A stretch of DNA of 64,000 nt, taken from Bursaphelenchus xylophilus (lineage: Eukaryota; Nematoda; Chromadorea; Rhabditida; Aphelenchoididae). The stretch is from positions 12,400,001 through 12,464,000 of the forward strand of contig CAJFCV020000004.1 of the NCBI GenBank assembly GCA_904066235.2. The letters run 5' to 3'. A program made the translations under genes and the position numbers. This document shows, one piece after another, positions 47,815 through 57,810 of this stretch. Each line of letters starts with the position of its first letter. Position 1 is the stretch's first letter. A model generated the notes under the pieces. It was not told the origin of the DNA. It was given only the letters and a program-made list of their open reading frames with translations, and ran no database searches.

Positions 47815-49645
47815 CAGAAAAAGGTTGGCCAATTTATTCTAGCTATAACTAAACCGTCGTTCCATTGCTTGATGTAAGCCATATTACAAAATGGTTCTTG
47901 GAGCCTCTATTTCTGAAGGGTACAAAATTTACAAGATCAGCTATGCCTTTAGGGCTTCTCTGAAGCCCAATTTGTTTCACGAGCCAGCAAAAAAATCCTG
48001 ACTTTTGTACCACCTTTTAAAACTCAAAAATCGGATACCTCATAAAGCTAATATACTCCCCGTACAATGTTTTGACCCCCCTCCTAACTCGGTCCAGGGT
48101 GTACTAATTCGGACCAAATTTGGTATGTAGTATACTCACAGGCTAGTAACAAAAAATAACATAGCTGGACCTACCTTATAGTTGAATATCAAAATCTAGG
48201 AGCAATTTTCAAAAATCACCTTAAAAAATCGAGGAAAAAGTTTTGACCCCCCTTAAAAAAACGTTAGATATCGCCAGCGGATGCCACGCAAACCTATTGT
48301 AATCGACGTCCCATACCTGAATACAGGTTAATAAAAGGTTTTCCGTTGAATGCTTTGTTGCATTTGAGGATTCAACGCGTTAAACCGTTTTTGATGTAGA
48401 GCTGCCCAGAATTGTAAAAATCTTGCCCTAGCGCTTTCCTAGAGCTCTAAATTGAGTTTATATTATGTGCTTTAGACCTGTATTTACCTTCTCCTTTCAA
48501 TAAAAGTGCATGGTGGCCTGGCGGTGTAGATTCGGCAGATACCCTCTTGTCATGCCCAGCCTTGGTGAGCCATTTGCTCTTTGACTCAAGGTCGAGATGT
48601 GGTCGTTTGGTCCTCAATGTAATCCTGAGACTCCTATTTACTCTGAGTAATGTAAAATGTTTCGATTTAACACGTTTTGTAATGGGTTTCATTCACCTTA
48701 ATCTGAAGTTTGCCGTTACTGTAGATGACCCCGAGTACTATTACATCCCAACCTCCCATTTGGCGTTTCATACGTCTCAAATCAGTATGGCGGGTGCTGT
48801 AGCGTCTTAAATTACCTGGTCCATCAAATGAAAGCCGTTTTTGGTGGCTAAAAATCCATTTGAAAAACGCGGGTTTTTCGTTAAGGTGCAGATCAGCGAA
48901 GTTGCGCCTGAAAACCATATGAAACCGTGTCAGCCGGAGTTTGTTCTTTGTTTGAGAGTAACTAGGAGTCTCAGGATTACATTGAGGACATAACGACCAC
49001 ATCTCGACCTTGAGTCAAAGAGCAAATGGCTCACCAAGGCTGGGCATGACAAGAGGGTATCTGCCGAATCTACACCGTCAGGCCACGATGCACTTTTATT
49101 GAAAGGAGAGGGTAAATACAGGTCTAAAGCACATAATATAAACTCAATTTAGAGCTCTAGGAAAGCGATAGGGCAAGATTTTTACAATTTTGGGCAGCTC
49201 TACATCAAAAACGGTTTAACGCGTTGAATCCTCAAATGCAACGAAGCATTCAACGGAAAACCATTCATTAACCTGTATTCAGGTATGGGACGTCGATTAC
49301 AATAGGTTTGCGTAGCATCCGCTGGCGATATCTAACGTTTTTTTAAGGGGGGTCAAAACTTTTTCCTCGATTTGTTAAGGTGATTTTTGAAAATTGCTCC
49401 TAGATTTTGATATTCAACTATAAGGTAGGTCCAGCTATGTTATTTTTTGTTACTAGCCTGTGAGTATACTACATACCAAATTTGGTCCGAATTAGTACAC
49501 CCTGGACCGAGTTAGGAGGGGGGTCAAAACATTGTACGGGGAGTATAAATTCTGACTCAAGGTCTAATTTTGGCAATGTACCAAGAAAACGGTCCATTGT
49601 ACTTTCAGTTATAGCTAGAGTAAATTTACCAATTCTTCCTAGCCC
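47815..49645. repeat. 1.5-1.8 kb fold-back element
   Basis: Strong arms 48052-48660 and 48940-49548 mirror each other (outer end TATACTCCCCGTACAATG; inner part AAGGTCGAGATGTGGTCG), with a spacer near 48660-48940. Weaker mirrored blocks (CTAGCTATAACT) extend outward to about 47815 and 49645. No transposase ORF recognised. Confidence 0.85.
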
Positions 49646-51099
49646 TACTTGTATAACAAACAAAAATTATTGATCTTCAACTCAACTATGGCAATATGCG
49701 ATTTTCCGGAAAGACAAGGTCGCCCAAGGACATTCTTGAGGATAAAACAGCCATTTCACGTAACGTCCACTTGTAACACCTCCCCGCAACCTTGAGCAAT
49801 CTTTTTATGGCAAAACAACGATAAAAAAAGAAAACAGACCATAGCCTGTAGTTATATCAACTCACAAGAGCAAATTTGTCGCGCTCAACTCATGAAGACT
49901 TTGGCTATGGCGCTGGATTTGCGCAAAAAGCGTTTAAGACAATTTGTCAAGTGTGGTAAAGACTTTGACGTCATAAAGAATCCGGAACCGAATAGCATAT
50001 AGGGAATCTCCAGCAAAAAGCCTCACACTTGAAGACGGATGCCTAAAAAGGAAAACTTGTTGCGGTTTGAGGCTTAGGTATGTTGTAAAGTCGGTCAGCA
50101 TGGCCTAGTCAAGTCAGTTATCAGTTACTAAAATTTCAAGCGACCTGTTGCAAAGAAAGCGTAGATTTCTAGAAATCATAAAAAGTATATGAGAAAGCAG
50201 TCATGAAAAAAAGTTTACTGGTCCCTTATTCTCTCATCAGACTGATATTACGTACATCACAAACAAAATCGCAATTCGCCATCCCACAAATCTCAAAAAA
50301 ATATCAAATTTTTGTCAATTTTTGGCTAACAACTTTGACTTCAACCCACTCAATTTCTGCTGACCTGAACGCCTTCACCAGCTCCTCAAGTACCCCAACC
50401 AAAAAATATTTAAACGGCCGGATGGACGTCCTGCTGGGGGTGTCAAGAAATGCTCTCGAGACTGTCAACCCTCGAGAATGTCATCCGTTACAGGACATGA
50501 CGTCATGCTGAGAGTGGTTTGTAAATATTTATATTATGGCGGAGTCGATCAACTGGCTAATCGAGTGTGACAAGAGGGCCTTCAAAAGTGCGTTTATGGT
50601 GACAAAACTGTACAATTAAAATAAAACAAAAATATTGAAGTATAGGTTCCTGATTAAAATAACGTGCAAAAAGTTCAAAAATCTCAAGTTCAATAGCTCC
50701 TTTTCTTGCGACGATCCCCTTCACACCTCTCTTGCCTTGCCCTTTGATCTAATTACTGTTCCCTTTTCAATTACCGACCTTCTCGATTACGCGGTAAACT
50801 GGAATAATTACAGAGAAATAATCCAAAATAAAGGGTCTTAATCTGGGAATCCCAGCGAGGAGAGATCATGGCCATATCCGCTATTGCGCTTAATGTGTGG
50901 GAGAGAAACGATGTTACGTAAATTTAGAATGGTCTTGAGGACAAATCGAGGAGCCTTGGGAAATTGTTGGAGGGATTTTTTAGTGGGATCTACAAGTAGG
51001 GTAATATGTAAAAGGCGGAAGGTTTGATTTTGTTATAATTCAACAGTCAATAGTCCGTTTGAGGTAAACTGTATATCAAACTGACCCGCATGTCACCTA

Positions 51100-52852
51100 T
51101 TAGGTTGATGCAAAAGGAATTGCGGATTTTTTAATTTATTCGTATTTTTTTATAGGATAGCTCAATTCAAAAATGGAAAAAGGTATATAGTAGTAAATTT
51201 TAAGAGGATTTTTTCTGTATATGTGCTATTTTTATAAAAGTTATCAAACGTTACCATAAGTTACCACTAGAGGTGGCAATCGGGCCGGGCCGGGCCGATT
51301 TTTGCGGCCCGGCCCGCGGGCCGAAGTGACCAGGCCGGCCCAGGGCTTTTTCGAATTTGCTCAGGCCCGGCCCGGCCCGGCCCGATGAAAGCCCAGGCCG
51401 GCCCGGCCCGGCCCGGGTTGGCCCGCTAATACAGAAAAGTTGGATAAAAGTCTTTGCACTTTCTACTGGAAGTTCTTATGCTTTCCAGAAGGTTTCTACG
51501 TGTGTCTGCGTGAAATTAAAAAGTCTAGTCGGATGACTGGAACATCCGTACAGGAAGCTAAAACCTAGCCAAAAAGTTGGATTGTGTTGAATTTTTTAAT
51601 CCTATAGGAAGTTAGCTATATAAAAGTATGGACGTTATAAGGTACATGGTTAACCAAAAACTGTTTAAACACTTTCATTTAAATCAAGGAATCAAATTAC
51701 AGCGAAATTTTTTAATTTATCATACAATTGTAAACAAATTCGAAGATTTTTGCCCGACCCTTGCATATTTGGGTGGGATTTTACATATACATAATAAGTT
51801 ACATATACATAATTTTAAAAGATAGTAAAACAGCGTATATTTCAAAAAAGGTTTAATCTAATTTCCATCCATTCTACAAAGCATTTGTGCTTTATTTTGC
51901 TGGTTTAGCATTAAAAATTTTTTACTTATCTACCTTCCGGGCCGGGCCGGGCCGAAAGTGCCGGCCCGGCCCGCGGGCCGAAGCGGTCAGGCCGGCCCAG
52001 GGCTTTTTCAAATCTGCTCAGGCCCGGCCCAGCCCGATTGCCACCTCTAGTTACCACGAAGGTACCCTAAACATGTTAGTACATTTTAAACCAATTTTTT
52101 TACATATTTTTTTGCGGCTTTATCCATTTTTGAAAATATTTTGATAAAATACGTTATATTCTATCAAAAAACAAAAAAACCCCCTTTTTGGCAAAGCGTT
52201 AAAACGCTATCCCAAAAATTCAAATTTCAGCAAATTTTACAAATCGTGTCATATCTTTTTTTTAATAAGTCTAAAATAAAAAATTCTTTTTGCTTTCGAT
52301 TAGTAACAACATTTTTAAGGCTTTCGTGAAAAAAAGACATCAAAATCTTGAATTTTATTTTTTGGTCAAAAAATGTCAAAAAAATAAATTTTTTTGATTT
52401 TGATGTTTTTCGTCACAAAAATCTTAAAAATGTTGTTACTAATCGAAAGCAAAAAGAATTTTGTATTTTGGACTTATTAAAAAAAGATATGACACGATTT
52501 GTAAAATTTGCTGAAATTTGAATTTTTGGGATAGCGTTTTAACGCTTTGCCAAAAATGGGGTTTTTTTTGTTTTTTGATAGAATATAACGTATTTTATCA
52601 AAATATTTTCAAAAATGGATAAAGCCGCAAAACAATATGTAAAAAAATTGGTTTAAAATATACTAACATGTTTAGGGTACTTTCGTGGTAACTTATGGTA
52701 ACGTTTGATAACTTTTATAAAAATAGCACATATACAGAAAAAATCCTCTTAAAATTTACTACTATATACCTTTTTCCATTTTTGAATTGAGCTATCCTAT
52801 AAAAAAATACGAATAAATTAAAAAATCCGCAATTCCTTTTGCATCAACCTAA
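51100..52852. mobile_element. Palindromic mariner-type element, interrupted
   Basis: Ends are TTAGGTTGATGCAAAAG..AATTGCGG, the terminal sequence of cecropia/Hsmar1-type mariners, flanked by TA on both sides (51098-51099 and 52853-52854). The body is a near-perfect palindrome with arms of about 480 bp and no transposase. Removing the 782-bp insertion and one copy of its 8-bp duplication leaves about 963 bp. The left arm is interrupted; the right arm preserves the uninterrupted sequence. Confidence 0.92.
51268..52049. mobile_element. hAT-like nonautonomous insertion, 782 bp
   Basis: Terminal inverted repeats TAGAGGTGGCAATCGGGC and its complement, flanked by the perfect 8-bp duplication GTTACCAC (51260-51267 and 52050-52057). 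An 8-bp duplication and this end type are the hAT superfamily pattern. GGGCCGGGCC-type arrays sit inside both ends, with an AT-rich centre. No transposase; it is nested in the left arm of the mariner-type palindrome. Confidence 0.93.
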
Positions 52853-55147
52853 TATTTTTTCGCCGACATAACTGATAAAATTCTGAATACCCTAAATGCT
52901 TTCCAAAACCTTGAATTTTTCAAAATCTTAAAAAAATCCCAAAAAATTGAGCTAAAGAGGTGAGAAGACAAAAACAGTTTGTTTTGATTTAGAATCTGGA
53001 ATTTCGTATAACGCCTTAGATCTCAAAGATTGGAGAACTTAAAAAACAAAAAATAGAGGACAAAAGATAACACTTTGTTCACAAATAATTAACCACTGGG
53101 TGTTCAGTTCTAGGCAAAACAAATTTGCCACCTTTTGATGACTTACTCTGACATCAAATCGCCTTGAAACATCGGTATTCCCAATAAAGCGCAAAACTAA
53201 TGACTAAATTAGCAAAAAGTGGACAAAGATGGACGTCTTGAGATTTTTTGCGAAATGACCTACCCGGAAACGCCCGCTGAACGCCCATCTTTTCCGATGA
53301 GACATCAAAAGACGGAGTTTTATGTGGGAATGTCCCAAAAACGACGGGTATTCTTGTACGGCCACAAGTCCTAAATAAGGCCTAGGGGAGTTGCAGGCGC
53401 TGAAATTCGCTTGCAACAACTTGCAGCCCCAAAAAAGGCCACGATGACAAGGGTATGTGCCACCGTCGATGACATCTAATTAATCTTATAAGGCGTTGTT
53501 TGTGCGTTTTCGAAAATCGCCACACACGAGATGAATGGATTAAAGCGCCACAATAAAGAGGACCGTCGCCGTGTTGATGGATCGCACTTTCGACCAAATT
53601 AACGGCGGATTCAAACTGTTGCGGTGCAGCGAGTTGCGTGCATTTTCGTTTGTTGCGCAACAAGCGAAACAAACTTTTGGCTGGGATGGTTTTGCTGACG
53701 AAAAAACTGATTTGTTGAGCTGTTTGACGCAAAATTTGAAAAAAGAAACTCAAAAAATGATTAGCATAGGTGTAAAAAAGCGGAGCGCCCCATAAAAGTT
53801 AAATTTATTGGCTTCGCTCAAAGAGTCCGATGAGTTATAGTGGTCGTTTGAATTTTTGAATAGAGTTGGAGATAGTGATGATAAAGCAAGGTATTCTATT
53901 AGTAGTCAAAATAGGATATGGTATAGATTGCAGCAGAAGCATCTGGAAGACTTGTTTTGCTGATTTCTTGGGAAATCATGAATCCAAATTTACAAAAATC
54001 GTGATTTTACAATTACACAAGTCCCTATTGCTTTGAGATATAAATTTCAATGGCTATATGCCCTGAGGCATCTGAAAATGTCATTTCTTAAAGGCTTTCT
54101 CATAACTGACCGCGGTGGAAAGAAAATTGAAGATTTACAAAGTAAGGCCTGCTGTTCGACGCTCAGATTTTCTTCAAAGATCCTACAGACATCCTAGGCC
54201 ATATATCAAGTCCTAAAAATTTTGACTCCCGCTTTACAGAAGCAGTCGAGATATTCAACGATCTTTGCGGCCGATACATCAGGTAAAGCCTGAATCTGTA
54301 ATAAATAACAGACAAAACAGCACTGCCGTCCTACCAACCTCAATAAAACTTTGAACAGTCCCATTCATCCTCCCAATTAGTAAAAATCCAATTTCTCGAT
54401 ATGAGAGGAGCCCGTAAAAACGGCCTGCCCCTTTTTCAGATCTGCCGCCGATTTGAAGCGCCAGTCCCAGAGTCGTAAAAGGTGGACTTCGAAGGCGCGA
54501 CCGACACAAGAAAAAACACGGTCGAGTCTGTAACGTCTCGCCTTCCAAATCGGCTCAGATTTGGCAGGAAATCCAATGCTCTAGAGAATTGATACCTTCA
54601 GTTTGATGAGAGAGGCAGAACATGATTTTCAAAAGGAGGAAAATACCGCGAGATTTTTCGTTTTGGATTTTGCCAAATGTAGTAACCGTATGTACATTTT
54701 TATCATGTAATAGGCAGCATGATAATGCATGAAATTATACACTGCTCGACAAAATTATAAATGCATCTTTAAAATCGCTGTAACTTTTGTGGTTTCCAAT
54801 AAAACTGTGCCATATTTGGCTCCAATATGTATTAGTGTACTATAAATCTTGTACCAAAAAATTATTTTGGAAAGTTTCCACAATTTGGAAAAAAGTTGAA
54901 AAAACCGAGATTTTTGTGATTTTCTTTGCGACAAAATTATAAATTCGCGTAATGCTTTGCAATTTTCTTGCCCCTGGTGCTGAAACAAAAGTAAGTTATT
55001 GGGCTTGGTGGTATTCTTAGAGGTCCTTCTGTCATGCTACGAGGAAAAACGGTGGCAAAACTTGAGAAGGGCGGAATTACGACCCTGAAATGGCAAAGAC
55101 CTTAAGTTTGGCAGATTTCGGCTCAGGTAGGCCATTCAGCCGGAGTT

Positions 55148-55390
55148 GTGAAGAACTACTCGACTCACTCGGAAGTCTTCAACACATCTAAACGTTCTGG
55201 CAAAAAAAGATTCACCACCGCGGCAGAGCGAGGCAAAGAATTCCGCCGAACTTCCATCTCCACCATCTCTGGGTCCCATAAACAGCAGGAAACAGGTCTC
55301 AATTGTTGCAGCATAGCTGTGCTGAGGGCCGTAAGACACAGCGATGTCATCACTGGACGTCATATCAAGTCGTGCCCCAAGCTGGCCTAG
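55148..55390 (+). pseudogene. Tc3-like transposase fragment (DNA-binding part)
   Basis: An 80-codon open stretch beginning MKNYSTHSEVFNTSKRSG. Its spacing of KKRFTTAAER, then SIAVLRAVRHSDVI, then CPKL resembles the second helix-turn-helix of Tc3/Tc1-family transposases. The DDE catalytic domain is absent, so it is inactive. Assignment rests on pattern memory only. Confidence 0.5.
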
Positions 55391-55649
55391 GTTCGGTTAG
55401 CGCGCGACCAAAATTGGCAAAGGTGACATTGACAAAACAGTTTGAGTAGTCAAGGGTCGGTTTATCATCGTTGCAGTACCGAATTCCTTCGAGATTGCAT
55501 GGTCAGACGATGTCCTCGACGCTTTCACACATAGCACATATCACTGTCATTACATCAGAAGAGAACCGCGTTATTTCTCGTGCCGTAATGTTGGAGGACC
55601 TGTCTTGTCAAAGTCACCTTGGCCAATTTTGGTCGCGCGCTAACCGAAC

Positions 55650-55892
55650 CTAGGCCAGCTTGGGGCACGACTTGATATGACGTCCAGTGATGACATCGCT
55701 GTGTCTTACGGCCCTCAGCACAGCTATGCTGCAACAATTGAGACCTGTTTCCTGCTGTTTATGGGACCCAGAGATGGTGGAGATGGAAGTTCGGCGGAAT
55801 TCTTTGCCTCGCTCTGCCGCGGTGGTGAATCTTTTTTTGCCAGAACGTTTAGATGTGTTGAAGACTTCCGAGTGAGTCGAGTAGTTCTTCAC
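55650..55892 (-). pseudogene. Mirrored Tc3-like transposase fragment
   Basis: Encodes the same 80-residue stretch as 55148-55390 from the opposite strand, as the second arm of palindrome A. Confidence 0.5.
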
Positions 55893-56108
55893 AACTCCGG
55901 CTGAATGGCCTACCTGACGAGGGAATGGTCCGAACTTCCCCCAGCGTTTGGGAAAATGACTAGTACAGTTGGATAGAGCAGGTCAACTTTGGTAAAAAGA
56001 GCCATTTTCCAGCTGCGAAATGAGCCTAGCCGACGAGAAAAATCGACCGAAAGTTCCACAAAAATTTCCTCTTTCTCTTCCCTCCGAAAAGAAGAGCGGT
56101 GTCCAGTG

Positions 56109-56180
56109 GTTCGGTTAGCCGAGTGGATAATGCATCCGCTCGATATTCTTTTGGGGGTTGGTTCGATTCCGCGGTCTCCC
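56109..56180 (+). pseudogene. tRNA-like sequence with A and B boxes
   Basis: Contains TAGCCGAGTGG (56116-56126, box A) and GGTTCGATTCC (56160-56170, box B), 44 bp apart start to start as in a real tRNA. By that register the anticodon would be GAT, but acceptor and anticodon stems do not pair, so it is a tRNA-derived pseudogene or a SINE head. Confidence 0.55.
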
Positions 56181-56428
56181 GAAGGACCCGTGATAAGGCT
56201 TTGATGGGCAAGATGAAACTCCAAAAAAAAAAATATTTTGCCATTTTTATACGTTTTTATACCAAAACAATAATCGTCAAAAAAATGCATTTTTTGGGTG
56301 CTTCCGAACCTTCAAAGCGATAAAACGTCGAAGTTATACTCGTTTGGTGAGAGAAAAGGTTATCAAAAAATCCTATCTTTTTGATACGGTCTGTACCCCA
56401 CTTTGTTATTGTTTAAAAATTTTTATAT

Positions 56429-56582
56429 GTCAGCCTGTCGGGAAAATAACGGCGGATCGTTGCGCCTCCGATTCGCCCATCATCGCATTGCGACGGCGGC
56501 CAGCTGGAGATTTGGTGCGCGAGAGCGGTGAGGCGAGACACTTTGATGCGACGATCCACCGTTATTTTCCCGACAGGCTGAT
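56429..56582. repeat. TGTCGGGAAAATAAC inverted-repeat element (copy 4)
   Basis: Ends TCAGCCTGTCGGGAAAATAA and mirror; the interior contains CATCGCATTGCGACGGCGG. Nested in the spacer of palindrome B. Confidence 0.85.
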
Positions 56583-56660
56583 ACCTATAAAACGTATAAA
56601 AATGGCAAAATATTTTTTGGAGTTTCATCTTGCCCATCAAAGCCTTATCACGGGTCCTTC

Positions 56661-56732
56661 GGGAGACCCCGGAATCGAACCAACCCCCAAAAGAATATCG
56701 AGCGGATGCATTATCCACTCGGCTAACCGAAC
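56661..56732 (-). pseudogene. Mirrored tRNA-like sequence
   Basis: Reverse-strand copy of the 56109-56180 sequence in the other arm of palindrome B: box B complement at 56671-56681, box A complement at 56715-56725. One visible difference lies just after box B (CCGGGG against CCGCGG). Confidence 0.55.
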
Positions 56733-57381
56733 CACTGGACACCGCTCTTCTTTTCGGAGGGAAGAGAAAGAGGAAATTTTTGTGGAACTTTCGGTCGATT
56801 TTTCTCGTCGGCTAGGCTTATTTCGCAGCTGGAAAATGGCTCTTTTTACCAAAGTTGACCTGCTCTATCCACCTGTACTAGTCATTTTCCCAAACGCTGG
56901 GGGAAGTTCAGACCATTCCCTCGTGAGCCCAAATCTGCCAAACTTAAGGTCTTTGCCATTTCAGGGTCGTAATTCCGCCCTTCTCAAGTGTTGCCACCGT
57001 TTTTCCTCGTAGCATGACAGAAGGACCTCTAAGAATACCACCAAGCCCAATAACTTACTTTTGTTTCAGCACCAGGGGCAAGAAAATTGCAAAGCATTAC
57101 GCGAATTTATAATTTTGTCGCAAAGAAAATCACAAAAATCTCGGTTTTTTCAACTTTTTTTCAAATTGTGGAAACTTTCCAAAATAATTTTTTGGTACAA
57201 GATTTATAGTACACTAATACATATTGGAGCCAAATATGGCACAGTTTTATTGGCAACCACAAAAGTTACAGCGATTTTAAAGGTGCATTTATAATTTTGT
57301 CGAGCAGTGTATAGAAAGTGCTCTACGCACAACGCTTTGACTTTGACGAAAATTGGCGCAAATTCAGATAAAATTTGCTAA

Positions 57382-57810
57382 CAGAGGAAGTACTCCAAGT
57401 GCGACGCTCAGATTTTGATGAAACTTGGCACAAATTTAGAATAATTTTTTCTAAGAAATATGCGAGAATCCTAGCTCGAAAAATCTCGGAAACAACCGAG
57501 ATTTTTAGATCGAAAGTCGGCGAAAATTTGGGACTTTTTGCCGATTTTCGGCACGAAAAGTTTCATGCCTATTTCTACCGTAAAGGATAATATTTCTACA
57601 AAAAATCAAATTTTTCCCCACGAAACGCCAAAGTTATGGCCAAAAAGCGTTTTTCTCCCTGACCGCTCTCCACGTTTAGCGTGCTCTCTCGGCGGCAAAA
57701 ATCGTTCGATATCTCGACGGCGCCCGCAATGCGCGAGCTAAAACTTTCAGGAATTGATATTTGGTCCATACCCGACGTTCGTGCAAATTTTAAAGAAAAT
57801 CTAATGCAAG
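57382..57810. repeat. GCGACGCTCAGATTTT dispersed repeat (full copy)
   Basis: Starts AAGTACTCCAAGTGCGACGC and has all family blocks (GGCACGAAAAGTTTCATGCC, AAAGTTATGGCCAAAAAGCG, TTTAGCGTGCTCTCTCGGCG, GCTAAAACTTTCAGGAATTG), ending near TTTAAAGAAAATCT. The best-preserved copy; a fragment of another follows directly. Confidence 0.88.

Larger units (their letters stand above)
55123..55917. repeat. Inner palindrome A of the Tc-type element
   Basis: Arms 55123-55441 and 55599-55917 start TCAGGTAGGCCATTCAGCC and mirror exactly or nearly so; spacer 55442-55598. Each arm encodes the same transposase fragment in opposite directions. Confidence 0.9.
55918..56923. repeat. Inner palindrome B of the Tc-type element
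   Basis: Begins CGAGGGAATGGTCCGAAC and ends with its mirror. Arms run about 55918-56260 and 56583-56923, differing at a few bases. Each arm carries a tRNA-like sequence; a TGTCGGGAAAATAA-type element is inserted in the spacer. Confidence 0.85.
54740..57309. mobile_element. 2.57 kb palindromic Tc1/Tc3-type element
   Basis: Ends CACTGCTCGACAAAATTATA and exact mirror, flanked by TA (54738-54739, 57310-57311), the Tc1 pattern. Outer arms are 54740-55124 and 56924-57309. Between them sit two complete palindromes side by side (55123-55917 and 55918-56923), so three palindromes are assembled in one element. No intact transposase. Confidence 0.9.

Noticed and set aside
51280..52040. CpG-island-like GC-rich blocks
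   Set aside because: Explained by subterminal arrays of the hAT-like element.
53382..53753. 123-codon minus-strand ORF in the desert
   Set aside because: No recognisable domain or exon structure.
56344..57012. 222-codon plus-strand ORF
   Set aside because: It runs straight through palindrome B, the nested hairpin and the tRNA-like sequence, so it is an accidental read-through of repeats.
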